A stretch of 64,000 nt of DNA from Misgurnus anguillicaudatus (GCF_027580225.2 NC_073359.2:14268001-14332000); one strand, 5' to 3'; positions 44,161 to 53,978 are shown, numbered from the stretch's first letter. Notes: a model not told the origin generated them from the sequence alone. Numbers and translations: made by a program.

Positions 44161-45890
44161 AAGAAGTCAGGCATGCTCGAACACGCAGTTTTCAGCCTGG
44201 TGACAAAGTCCTCTTGCTGTTGCCAACGTCAGAAAACAAGTTGGTAGCGAAATGGCAAGGTCCCTATGAAGTGAAGCGAAAAGTGGGTCCTGTGACCTAT
44301 GAAATTGAAATTCCTTCAAGGAGCCAGCCTCTGCAGGTCTTCCATATCAACATGCTCAAGAAATGGCAGTCCCGTAACCCATCAACAGATATGACCGAAG
44401 GCACACCAGGCCTAGTGACTGACAATGCTATGTTTGTGAGAGCAGTAGAAGAGAAGGAAGAGGTTGAAGAACAATACATTCCTGGACATCCAGGAAAGAG
44501 CAAATTGAATCTTGATCACTTGCCAGAGAAACAGAAACAACAGCTGGTGCAATGCTTACCTGACCAACTTTTCATGGAGTCACCAGGTAGGACAGAACTG
44601 ATCTATCATTCCATCATCCTAAACGATCTTAAACCCATCCGACAGCCTGTTTATCGTGTGCCTGAAAGACTGCTACCAGTGATGAAAGAGGAGCTAGAGA
44701 TGATGACGAGATTGGGGGTAATAGAACCGTCCACCAGCGAGTGGAGCAGCCCCATAGTGCTAGTACCCAAGAAGGATGGCACTCTCCGGTTCTGCTTGGA
44801 CTTCCGTAAACTGAATAGTGTCAGTAAGTTTGACCCTTACCCCATGCCAAGAGTCGATGACCTGGTTGAAAGACTTGGTCAAGCAAAATACCTCAGCACT
44901 CTCGATCTCTGCAAGGGGTATTGGCAAGTTCCTTTGAAGCCAGAATGCAAGGAGTTTACAGCATTTAAGACCCCATTTGCACAATTCCTGTTCAGGGTTC
45001 TTCCATTCGGACTTCATGGGGCTCCAGCAACATTTCAGAGAATGATGGACCAGATTCTCCAGGGGACAGAAATGTTTGCTGCAGCCTACCTGGACGATAT
45101 CATTATTTTTTGCCAGAGCTGGGAGGAACACCTAAGACATCTCCAAGAGGTGTTGAGAAGGATAAAGACTGCTGGGTTGACCATTCGCCCAGATAAGTGT
45201 GCTCTGGCTAAGGCTGAGACCCAATACCTGGGATATGTACTGGGACATGGGGTAGTCCGACCACAAGTCGGTAAAATTGAAGCCATTAAGAATGCTGAGA
45301 GGCCTGTAACCAAAAAGCAGGTTCGGTCCTTCTTAGGACTTGTTGGCTGGTACAGACGGTTTGTACCAAACTTTTCAGCCCGGGCGAATGCCCTGACTTA
45401 CCTTACCAAAAAGTGCCAACCAAACAAGGTGAATTGGACTATGGAATGTGAAATGGCTTTTCAGGATTTAAAGGACTCGTTATGTAAGGAACCAGTGCTT
45501 CAAAGTCCTAACTTTGAGCAAATGTTCACTGTGCAGACTGATGCTTCAGAGCATGGCCTGGGAGCTGTATTGTTACAGGGTGAACAAGGACAATTACGCC
45601 CAATTGCCTATATAAGCAGGAAGCTTCTTTCCCGGGAGACAAAGTATTCAACAGTGGAAAAGGAATGCCTTGCAGTTAAATGGGCATTGGACTCTCTGCG
45701 TTACTATTTGTTGGGACGTAAGTTTCGGCTGGAGACTGACCATCGTGCACTGGCCTGGTTGGGCAAAATGAGAGACACTAATGCCCGGATAACTAGGTGG
45801 TTCCTAGCTATTCAGCCATTTGATTTTGATGTGCTGTACAGGGCTGGAACAGAGAACTGCACTGCTGATTTTCTCTCCAGAACACCTTAA
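44145..45890 (+). CDS. Gmr1-like integrase C-terminus, reverse transcriptase and RNase H
   Basis: This 581-codon frame is fully open. Residues 12-65 (FQPGDKVLLLLPTSENKLVA, then WQGPYEVKRKVGPVTYEI) are the GPY/F-type integrase C-terminal domain. RT follows with LDFRKLNSVSKFDPYPMPRV, FGLHGAPATFQRMMDQIL and catalytic YLDDIIIF near codon 310. RNase H has VQTDASEHGLGAVL, STVEKECLAVKWAL and LETDHRAL, supplying the D-E-D residues. It ends FLSRTP at 45,890, just before the polypurine tract. The nominal ATG lies in the deletion joint and is not a natural start; in an intact copy this is the tail of one pol polyprotein. Confidence 0.9.
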   Translation: MLAHWKEVRHARTRSFQPGDKVLLLLPTSENKLVAKWQGPYEVKRKVGPVTYEIEIPSRSQPLQVFHINMLKKWQSRNPSTDMTEGTPGLVTDNAMFVRAVEEKEEVEEQYIPGHPGKSKLNLDHLPEKQKQQLVQCLPDQLFMESPGRTELIYHSIILNDLKPIRQPVYRVPERLLPVMKEELEMMTRLGVIEPSTSEWSSPIVLVPKKDGTLRFCLDFRKLNSVSKFDPYPMPRVDDLVERLGQAKYLSTLDLCKGYWQVPLKPECKEFTAFKTPFAQFLFRVLPFGLHGAPATFQRMMDQILQGTEMFAAAYLDDIIIFCQSWEEHLRHLQEVLRRIKTAGLTIRPDKCALAKAETQYLGYVLGHGVVRPQVGKIEAIKNAERPVTKKQVRSFLGLVGWYRRFVPNFSARANALTYLTKKCQPNKVNWTMECEMAFQDLKDSLCKEPVLQSPNFEQMFTVQTDASEHGLGAVLLQGEQGQLRPIAYISRKLLSRETKYSTVEKECLAVKWALDSLRYYLLGRKFRLETDHRALAWLGKMRDTNARITRWFLAIQPFDFDVLYRAGTENCTADFLSRTP

Positions 45891-45897
45891 GAGGTGT

Positions 45898-45916
45898 AAG
45901 GAGAGGGAGGGGAAAA
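45898..45916 (+). promoter_or_regulatory. Polypurine tract
   Basis: A run of A and G (AGGAGAGGGAGGGGAAAA) lies immediately upstream of the 3' LTR, where plus-strand DNA synthesis would be primed. Confidence 0.85.
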
Positions 45917-46515
45917 TGTCACAGATTAACTGTGACCTATGACTTATATTTTAAAAGGACTGCTGAAATGCATGCACTCACATGAACAATTTCCATCATT
46001 ATACACACACAATCTAGATGCCGGCAAAATAACATCAGATGTGATAGATTGTTAACCGTGTTTACTTTTGTTAATGTAGAGTCATATGCCATTGTAGCCC
46101 TTTGCTTTGTTTCAATGTTTTGTCATAAGTTGCAAAACACAAAGGAATCTCACCAAACTCTTGTACAAACAACAGTTTATTTCCCCATGTAACAACTGCA
46201 CATATGTGACCCGTCACGGAAACCAGGGACACAAGTCGGCAGCACAAGTTCCGAGAAAATGAGAAACAAAGTTTTTTCAAAATTTGTGATTTTCGTTTTA
46301 TTGGAGAATCTGTTAGTTGAGATCACGAAGAAGCCTCTCCATGTTTGAGATAGCAGTTTTTGTATATTTAAAAGCGTACATTTTGCGGTTAAAATAGGCT
46401 TGTTTTTCCAGAGATTCTAGCGTGCAGCGGGGGGCGTCATTGTCTGTGTTTATATTTACATACTGGATAAGCTTGTGTTTTCGCCTCCGCCCCCAAAGGG
46501 AACAGCGTGACTACT

Positions 46516-46935
46516 AAATAAGGATAGTTCGCCCAAAAATGAAAATAATGTAATTATTGACTCACCCTTATGTCGTTCTAAACTCGGAAGACCTCCGTTC
46601 ATCGTCGGAACACAGTTTAAGATGTTTTAACGTTAGATTTAGTCCGAGAGCTTTCTGTCCCCTTCATTAAAAATCTATGTATGGTTTCCATGTCCAGAAA
46701 GGTAATAAAAAGATCATCAAAGTAGTCCATGTGACATCAGTGGGTCAGTTTGAACGTGTTGCAGCATCGAAAATACAGTTTGGTCCAAAAATAGCAGAAT
46801 TACGACTTTATTCAGCATTGTCTTCTCTTCCGGCTCGAGCGCGAAGTCACGTGACTGTAGTGACGCGGCTGCCCTGTTCCTCAGATATGTTTGCTAAGTT
46901 GTTGTTTTTTCAAGCATATAGCGTGCGTCTCCCCA
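46516..46935. mobile_element. Angel-related MITE half or relative
   Basis: It begins AAGGATAGTTCGCCCAAAAA with ATGAAAATAATG and TTATTGACTCACCCTTATGT, the same order as the palindromic MITEs elsewhere. The right half is not its inverted copy, so this is a distinct or truncated member. Confidence 0.5.
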
Positions 46936-47054
46936 GACTGTAAAGCTCGGGCGCACAAAACGAAAGAAAAATAAAAGAAGCTGGGGCGGAACAAATAACA
47001 GTCAGCTGCATCGTACGTCAGCCGCGTCACGGACTTTATGCGGCGCCGCAGTTG

Positions 47055-47142
47055 GATGACGTCAAAGTACCGCGAGAGCTCCTCAAGAAATCTTTCGGAG
47101 TACTTTAATTTCGAGTCGCTCTCGCGGTACTTTGTCGTCATC
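47055..47142. repeat. Long hairpin (24-bp arms, 40-nt loop)
   Basis: GATGACGTCAAAGTACCGCG plus AGAG at 47,055-47,078 pairs with 47,119-47,142 with one mismatch. The loop itself contains AAATCTTTCGGAGTACTTT. It lies inside the element at 46,205-47,961. Confidence 0.85.
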
Positions 47143-48568
47143 TCTTTGTCAGTTCCTGCAGCGCAGCACGAGTCCAAACACACAGAATTTACATAAAGAT
47201 TGTTGAATTCATTATATAATTGGCTACATGTTTTGTCTATCAATATTTTCCATGAAGTCTTTGGCTGATGGAGGAACGAGCGAGCGATTGGTAACATCTT
47301 TAAAGGACGTCACGTTTTCGACGGCGCTGTTTGGATGATCTGTTATACTACCTATAAAATAAAAACTTAACCTTGAAGGCGGGTTCACGTGTTTAATGGA
47401 GTGTAATCATATACCCTTACATGTTACGATGTAAATAGTCCTCAGATTGTATATTATGTTGTATTACTAGACATTCATGCGAAATCTGATGTCAACAATA
47501 TAGACTATACATCTTTATTTCATGGATTATACGCATTTGTGGACAAAATGGTCATTGGATAATCTGAAACAGACTGGATTCGAGTTGTGATCAACACAAA
47601 GGTAAAAAGTCAATGTTTATTTTTGCATGTTGTCATTTGGACTTCTGTCATAAAATACTACATGATGCTAGAACATCAGTATCTCAAAACGGCTTTACAG
47701 AGGGTATGGCTTAGCTTAATGAGATGTAAATGAGCCCTATTGTCTCCCCCAGTTGGAAAGAAGAGTCTCTTTAGTCTCGATTTTCTCGGTTTGAGTATTT
47801 CTGAGTTCCTATATTCAAATGGCCACAACTTCTCCATATGTTATCAGATTTCCATGTGTTACACATCGTTGGAAAGCTTAGAAACTGCACTTTCAGAATC
47901 TGTGAATAACTCAAAATGGCCCAGATCCGACTTGTGTCCCTACTTTCCGTGACTGGTCACATATACATTTGGAACGCTGTTGTACTTACATTGTGTGTGA
48001 CTTTTCAATGGCCAAACCCATGTGCAGTTAAAGCTGCCATTTTTAAAGGCTTACATTTGCCCAGTAGGAAGGGCACTATCATTTTTAATGACATCACAGG
48101 GGGGAATTTGGAAAACTAGGATTTTCCATGGTTTTCTGTTTGCAATGTTTGCAATTTACTTTCTGATCAATAGTTTGGCGCATTTGCTACACGTTAATAC
48201 TGTTTATTTTGTGTATTTGTGTAGTTATATGCTGTTTTATAAAATACCACATGGTATGTTCCAGAAGTGGGAGGAGCCTAACTCTCTAAAAGGCATCTGT
48301 TAGCCATTTTGAGCAGTTTTTTGTTGCATGTGAAAGTATTGTGTTTCTGGGCCTAGATATTGGCATAGTCAAAATACACACGTACTGTATATGTATACAT
48401 AAATATATTTATTTTTCTTTCTTTATTGGTTTGCTTAGTTTTGTCAGTTTATGTTTTTCAATTTGCTTGGGAACCACGATTTTTGCACGAAAATAAACAC
48501 CTGGATTGGATATACCCTCTATTATCATTGACCTTACACCTTCACCGCCGGTACACCCTAACAGTAAC

Positions 48569-49860
48569 GTTACAACCGTTTCACACTGCAAGCTTGAGCA
48601 GCGCGTGAGGAGAGCATATGCAGGCCGTGGCCATTGGCTTTCACATCAGCTGCGTTTGCAGTGCATACTGTGCAGTTTAATAACAGTATAAAAATCGCAA
48701 GTTCACATTACTTTATTTTACATGCATTAATGAGCAAAACCTCTTCAATTCGCCTTTTGACGGTCAGTGTAATAATAATTGTAATTTGTTTAAGCCACAT
48801 TGTTTTTGTGCTGTTCTGGTCCATGTAATGACATATGTAGACACAATTATAGACATAAGAAGCACATGGTACATTATTAAATCTGTTTCTCTGAGGTTTA
48901 CGATAAAATGAAACATTTCACTCAGTGGATGACAGTAGAGCTTTCGCGATTGGTCGACACATTCGACTGCGTCAACGCTGATAATTAGTCGACATCAATA
49001 TTTATAGTCGATTCTATTATTTTATCTTTTAAATTTTGTTCTCACGGTAAAATAACAACCGTTTCCTCCACACCACTAGGATGCGCAAACCTGATGTTTA
49101 TAACCGTCTCCGCAGTGGGCTGACTGGGCTCAGCAAGGAACAGTTTCCATAGAATGAAGCGGGATCAAGTGCAATGTCAAATGAGTTAGTTATTAAAAGT
49201 TATCTAATGCCGAAGGGGTCTAAAGTATGGGAGTACTTCAGATTAGCTGGTAATAAAAGGCTGGTTTGTAAACTCTGGCATATCACACCAGCTCGATGCA
49301 TGAACATCTGAAGTGCCGCCCGAAAATGCGAAGCTACCGTGATTTTTTGGTAAATTAACTCATCCGTTTAGGCAGAACTAATGCTGTTATTTTTAAAGAA
49401 AAGGGTCGTGAGGACTGGAATTGATTGATCATTTCAATTGATATGTGACTGCGTTTGATAATGTTCAGGCATCTGCTGCGCCGAACACCTGACTGTTCAA
49501 AAGTCATGACTGTTTAAAACACACTTGACATCACATTCACAATTTTATGTTAAAATTACACTTTTTGGTGCAAATCAACGAGCATTTAAACCATAAACAA
49601 AGCACTGTCACTTCAATTGAAATGAGCAGCGCAGCAAAAATAAAACCGATGCCGAAAAAATTGCAGCACTGCTTCTTCAGCACCAGCTGCTGCTACGCGA
49701 GCACGCGCTGCTCACGCGTGCGGTGTGAAGCTGGGCATGGAGCCACTCTCGTTGCTACTTCTCTGCCGCGCGCCATTATTTTGGGTCTGACAAATCGCCG
49801 CGCATATTTTGCGTCAACATATTTTTTGCCTTGACGTCATTGATTATGTTGACGCGTTGT
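48569..49860. other. Right part of the outer hAT-like element
   Basis: No reading frame is recognised. The part at about 48,580-48,690 (GCAGCGCGTGAGGAGAGC, GGCCATTGG, TTTGCAG) is similar to 50,826-50,930 inside another hAT. GTCGAC-rich sequence near 48,955-49,010 and TTGACGCGTTGTCCCAGCCC at the end resemble hAT subterminal repeats. Confidence 0.45.
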
Positions 49861-50298
49861 CCCAGCCCTATGCCACTTAAAACATTTTAATAGTTGTTTT
49901 TCAAAAACAATTATTTACTGCATATTTCTCAGCTACCCAATATCAATTATTTCACTTTTTTTTAGGTAAATTGAGTAATCTACTTTGTTAAACTAGAAAA
50001 TTAAGAAAAAACAAAGCAAGCAAATATCAAAAGTATTTGGTTGTTGGGTCAATGATGTATTTCCAGCATTTCCAAAAGAGCAATTTTAACAAAATATCTG
50101 TTGCAATTTTTTAAACATTCAATTTATGTGAACACAACATTCTTATTTTAACATTTTTAATGAATTAGGTGGTTTTAGTGATTTTTCATCCAGAGGAATT
50201 AGCTGTAGCCTTAAAAAATGATTTCGACAGAGAGGTTATGAATCTCAAGTTTGAACAAAAGCAGCAGAAAGAGTCAAATCTATGGATAGTAGGGTGTG

Positions 50299-51068
50299 TA
50301 GGGGTGTGACGGTTATTATATAACCGTGAGACCGACGGTTATAGTTGAACACCGTCATTAGAACTCTATAACCGACAAAACCGTGTTATTAAAATATAAA
50401 AAAATATATATCATAAAGAATGTTTAAATACTAATTAAAAGTCTGTGTTACACGCCCCACCATGTTATCACGTCACGCAATGAAAAATACAGAGCGGAGT
50501 AGACACTGACAACGCGCTGACATACAGGAGAGACCAGGGCACCTTTTGGTTACTTTTAAGATTAAACATATTAAACAAAGTCTCACCTTTCAAATCATCT
50601 CTTCCTTCTATTTAATTTATAGAATCAAATAAACATGAATGACCATAAGATGTTTTAACCGCGGAAAGGCTCCGCCCCGCTTTTCAAGTTCAAATCCTCC
50701 CATGTTAATCTACTAACTCTCCTGAAGGCACATTCACTGCTAGTTGTTTTGCTGTTAATTGTAAATAAATGTAGAGCAAGTAGCTAATCAGTGTCTAGCT
50801 TATTCAAATGCTGGTTTCACATCGCAAGCATGAGCACTGAGCAGCGCGTATGCGGAGAGCGTTTGCCGCGCGTGGCCATTGTGCTTTTACACCGGCTGTG
50901 TTTGCAGCGCATATGGCGCAGTTTAATAACAGTATTAGCTTTAAGTGTAAAATACCGAACTTGTCCTTTAAACCAGCAAACCCCCCCCCCAGACGGTTAG
51001 GTGACGAACCGTCACATTTGACTCACGTCATAACCGTCATCACCAATTCTGAAACCGGCACAACCCTA
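50299..51068. mobile_element. Inner hAT element, 770 bp, inserted in the outer hAT terminus
   Basis: The termini TAGGGGTGTGACGGTTAT and the inverted CCGGCACAACCCTA are imperfect. The flanks AGGGTGTG (50,291-50,298) and GGGGTGTG (51,069-51,076) are an 8-bp duplication with one mismatch, made from the outer element's own terminal sequence. Internal inverted TAACCGT motifs flank both ends. Confidence 0.82.
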
Positions 51069-51785
51069 GGGGTGTGACGATACACTTAATCCACGAGACG
51101 AGATGAAACACGAGATTGGGTTCACGAGAACGAGACGATATTTTTAAACTTTTTAAGAACCCTCAATGATAAAATAAATAAGAAACTGAAATCACATTAT
51201 TTTTAAACGTTTTAACTTATCAAGGACTGGCCCTAACAATTAGTTTGCTAACTGATAATGAAGTAATTTGTAATTTTGGGGTAATAAAAATAGACCCAAG
51301 TGAGCAGTAGCATTTAAAATTAAATAATAATTGGTTCAAATAAAGTATTAAAGCCAAGTTACATTAAACAACATTTTGTGGCCTATAAATAAAAAGCATT
51401 ATTATAACAAATGCCTGCAGGGGGCGATAGAGGACTCGTCTCGCGGACGCTGTCTTCATTTTCACTTTCACTTTAGACAGAGAGAAACGCTTATTTTTAG
51501 TCAAACAATGTTTAAATCCATATTAATATTTAATATATGTCCATTTCTTTACACTAGAAATTATACAGCCACTGTCATTTTTTGAGCAAGAACATGCAGA
51601 CATTAAATCATGTAAACTCTGTGTGAGGGTTTAATCTGCTGAGACACACTGACACTGATCAACAGACAAACACAACGCGTCTCAGACTTCACACAAGCTC
51701 CCAAACGAACATTATTGGAAACCTAAACAAAAAAGCAAATGCAGTAAAAGACAAATAATGCATGCACTGTAAAAGGGTCAACCAG

Positions 51786-52013
51786 AAAGCTGCATCCTCC
51801 GGAGGTCGCATATACAGGCTGCATACGTCATCAAGGTTTATTTCAGATCATTAACTGAGCATTACATTCGCAAGTCGTGAGCATATTACAACAATTTGCG
51901 ATTAACTAAATAATTAGTTTATAAAAAACTTTATAATTGTTAATAGTCTCTAATAAGACAGTGATGAAGTAAATGCAGTTTAAAAATGCGACCTCCGAAG
52001 GATGCAGTCTTTT
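51786..52013. mobile_element. 228-bp MITE (CCTCCGGAGG family), copy 1
   Basis: AAAGCTGCATCCTCCGGAGG is inverted at the right as CCTCCGAAGGATGCAGTCTT. It shares GGCTGCATACGTCATCAAG with the copy at 52,897-53,119. Confidence 0.75.
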
Positions 52014-52061
52014 ATTTGAGAAACGGCCAGCACCTCCACAAGAAATCTCGTCACACCCCTA

Positions 52062-52558
52062 ATGGATAGGAAAAGTTTATTGAGAAAGAGTAAGGTACAA
52101 CGTTGTATTACTAACTCTAATCGGGTCTTCTTTTCAACAACGTATAGCACTGAGGCTATGCGAAATAAACATATCATCAATTCTAATTGAAACATCTTAG
52201 AAAATGATAGTACACTGCGGACAATTTTTTCAGACAAGCAAATGGTGAGTTATATCTGCCAATGATACGAAATAAGGTTGTACGTAGTCATCTTCCAGCA
52301 CCTGAGAAGAAAACATGGCTTACCTCATTAACCTGTATTTTTAGATGTGGAAATTGTAGACATTGTGACAATATGGTGAGATTTAATACGTTTACGGATC
52401 TAAACTCTGGAAAGGTGTATCCCATTGAGTCTTTTATTAATTGTAATACTTTGCATGTAATATACAGATTAGAATGTGAAAATTTTTATATTGGTCAAAC
52501 TAAAAGGAAATTACGGTTAAGAGTGTCAGAGCATAAGTATGCGATTCAGAGACAAAAA
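52062..52558 (+). pseudogene. Penelope-like linker and GIY-YIG endonuclease remnant
   Basis: After the RKSLLRKSKVQRC segment the sequence reads IRNKVVRSHLPAPEKKTW and a Cys-rich IFRCGNCRHCDNM typical of the linker before the nuclease. The GIY-YIG-like part follows: FINCNTLHVIYRLECENFYI, GQTKRKLRLRVSEHKYAI. The frame is open from 52,262 to 52,597, but upstream parts need a frameshift and stop codons occur near 52,190 and 52,260. It is the same family as the fragment at 38,169. Confidence 0.75.
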
Positions 52559-52896
52559 AATGTGCTGTACCCCAGGGCCGTGAGGGGCATGTGCTGAAAC
52601 TGAAAAAGGACACCACCTCCAAATAAATAGCACATAATTATCGTCTTAAAAGCTTTATATTTATTCACTATTAATGATTAAAAAATTCACTATTAAAGGT
52701 ATTTTTCACGTCTAGCACCCCTAGAGGCCACAAGCGCCGCAGCACTGTCGTAAAGGAAAAGAACTGGCCAACCTTAAAACTAAACTAAAAACTAAACCTT
52801 TAAAATGCTAAACGATCAACATTTTGAGGCATCATGGAGAAACGCAGTCATGTTACAACTTTCTGATGAGGAACTCGTGGCAGAAGCCATTTCTCT
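52559..52896. other. Unassigned spacer
   Basis: It begins CCCAGGGCCGTGAGGGGC, perhaps a hAT-like end, with no partner found. There is no coding signal I can support. Confidence 0.3.
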
Positions 52897-53119
52897 GAAG
52901 GTTGCAGCCTCCGGATGTCGTATTTCTAAGCTGCATACGTCATCAAGACTGCCCCATTTCAGAATATTAACATTTATAAAGTTAACTATTATACTTAGTT
53001 AATCGTAAATTGTTGCAGTATGCTTATGATTTGCGAATGTAATGCTCAGTTTACCTTAATAAACCAGACTTGATGACGTATGCAGCCTGCATATTTGACC
53101 TCCGGAGGCTGCAGCCTTC
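52897..53119. mobile_element. 223-bp MITE (CCTCCGGAGG family), copy 2
   Basis: GAAGGTTGCAGCCTCCGG at the left is inverted at 53,102-53,119 with one change. GCTGCATACGTCATCAAG and CTTGATGACGTATGCAGC lie just inside, so the two halves are inverted repeats. Confidence 0.85.
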
Positions 53120-53120
53120 C

Positions 53121-53519
53121 AATAGACCCCTTCAAGGTTTGTAAACATTGAATGACTATCGGGTGCGCGCGGCGCGCAGCATGGGGTCAATTTATAATTT
53201 AATCTAACAGGGCTGAAAAATGATGACTTACCTCAAATGAAGTGAGCACTACAAACACAAGCCTCTTTGATATTTGCATTGTTCCAAACTGCACGTTAAT
53301 TGCTTGCAGCCGCAGATGTTGTATTTTTTTTGTTTTTGAGATTCTGCATGAGTCGCGAAAACTTAACGGAAGAACTGGTGCGATTTTCACAGCCCACGAC
53401 GTAAGTAGGCATTTTTGACAATACCGAATAATACGCAAATCAATCTGCTGTAATGGCTTTTCTGACCCCGACATGCGAAGTGGGAACCGCCTGTGACGTG
53501 AACCGTGAAGGGGTCTATT
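53121..53519 (-). mobile_element. 399-bp DNA element with a THAP-like start fragment
   Basis: The ends AATAGACCCCTTCA (53,121-53,134) and TGAAGGGGTCTATT (53,506-53,519) are perfect inverted 14-mers. On the minus strand an ATG at 53,412 gives MPTYVVGCENRTSSSVKFSR, resembling the start of a THAP zinc finger, though the first expected cysteine is replaced by valine. THAP domains occur in P-element transposases, so a P-like origin is possible. No other transposase part remains. Confidence 0.5.
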
Positions 53520-53978
53520 GAGAAACGACCAGAAGTATTTCCTTGCCTTTTTCGAAACAAATATTGTTGCATCGTCCCTCTCTCCCTCTCCACCAGGATT
53601 TTCCGCAATTTGCCACGGCAATGCTCAATTCACGCCATTCGTGCGAACTAGATGCACGAATGAGGCGGAATCACGTCTACCGCGCAGGTTTTCCCCTTGC
53701 TGCGTAGACCCATCGGTTAAACAATTGAGACGCGTCATGCAAATAAGCAGTAAAAACCCAATCCTTCATTCCGTATTGTTGTCACCGTGGCGGGTGCCCT
53801 GCATGTGCATAAACACTTGTAAAAAAAACTGCTCAAGCTGTGTCAAAAACTCCATTTGGCCGCAGTTTGGAGCCCTTGGTGCCCCCTTAATTGCCCACTC
53901 ACCCATTCTCGTCTATGGATAATCTGGCACTGCTTAAATTTATAAAACATGCGCCATTATAGACATACTACAGACATA
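53520..53978. other. Unassigned spacer
   Basis: GC-richer sequence without recognisable genes or paired termini. It is probably the remainder of an older repeat. Confidence 0.35.

Larger units (their letters stand above)
46205..47961. mobile_element. 1.76-kb DNA element in the 3' LTR, TA-flanked
   Basis: Left TGTGACCCGTCACGGAAA and right TTTCCGTGACTGGTCACA are imperfect inverted ends, extended by GGGACACAAGTCGG and its complement. TA occurs at both flanks (46,203-46,204 and 47,962-47,963) and the 5' LTR shows the empty site CACATATACATT. The interior contains part of an Angel-like MITE (from about 46,516) and a hairpin, and no transposase. Confidence 0.78.
39878..48563 (+). mobile_element. 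Gmr1-like Ty3/gypsy retrotransposon, both LTRs and 5-bp TSD
   Basis: LTRs begin TGTCACAG and end CCTAACA. GTAAC lies directly outside both ends (39,873-39,877 and 48,564-48,568). Between the LTRs the order is gag (SCAN-like capsid part, CCHC knuckle), protease, integrase, reverse transcriptase, RNase H. Integrase before RT is the arrangement of the Gmr1 group and opposite to ordinary gypsy elements. The integrase core is deleted and gag is frameshifted, so the copy is not autonomous. Confidence 0.92.
45917..48563 (+). repeat. 3' LTR (2,647 bp including a 1.76-kb insertion)
   Basis: It matches the 5' LTR at both ends. An element at 46,205-47,961 interrupts it after CACATA. Without it the LTR is about 0.9 kb. 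AATAAA occurs near 48,491 (shared with 41,999) and could serve as the polyadenylation signal. Confidence 0.92.
39293..49870. mobile_element. hAT-like element containing a complete Gmr1-like retrotransposon
   Basis: The left end TAGGGCTGGGA (39,293) and right end TCCCAGCCCTA (to 49,870) are inverted. The flanks TACCACTT and TGCCACTT differ by one base. Subtracting the retrotransposon (8,686 bp plus its duplication) leaves about 1.9 kb, a normal size for a non-autonomous hAT. Beyond the first 11 bases the two ends share little, so alternative pairings with other hAT ends cannot be excluded. Confidence 0.6.
50290..52061. mobile_element. Outer hAT element, 1,772 bp, with 8-bp TSD
   Basis: The left end TAGGGTGTG (50,290-50,298), continued after the inner insertion as ACGATACACTTAATCC, pairs with the right end TCGTCACACCCCTA (to 52,061). 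ATGGATAG lies at 50,282-50,289 and 52,062-52,069. ACGAGA motifs are repeated inside the left end. It carries a MITE at 51,786-52,013 and no transposase. Confidence 0.85.
50180..52558 (+). mobile_element. Penelope-like element coding remnant, interrupted by two hATs
   Basis: Upstream of the hAT block the sequence reads FRQRGYESQV...TKAAERVKS, and downstream DRKSLLRKSKVQRCITNSN, which join across one copy of the duplicated 8-mer. This segment and the GIY-YIG domain that follows are the C-terminal half of a Penelope-like protein. RT motifs upstream of 50,180 are not visible, and the frame ends abruptly at about 52,558. Confidence 0.7.

Noticed and set aside
46881..47297. 138-codon minus-strand frame
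   Set aside because: It spans the long hairpin and a MITE in the 3' LTR insertion; no domain or family resemblance.
52597..52740. Continuation of the Penelope GIY-YIG domain
   Set aside because: After QRQKN the frame enters unrelated sequence; the conserved GG.R..LL.RE tail seen at 38.3 kb is absent here.
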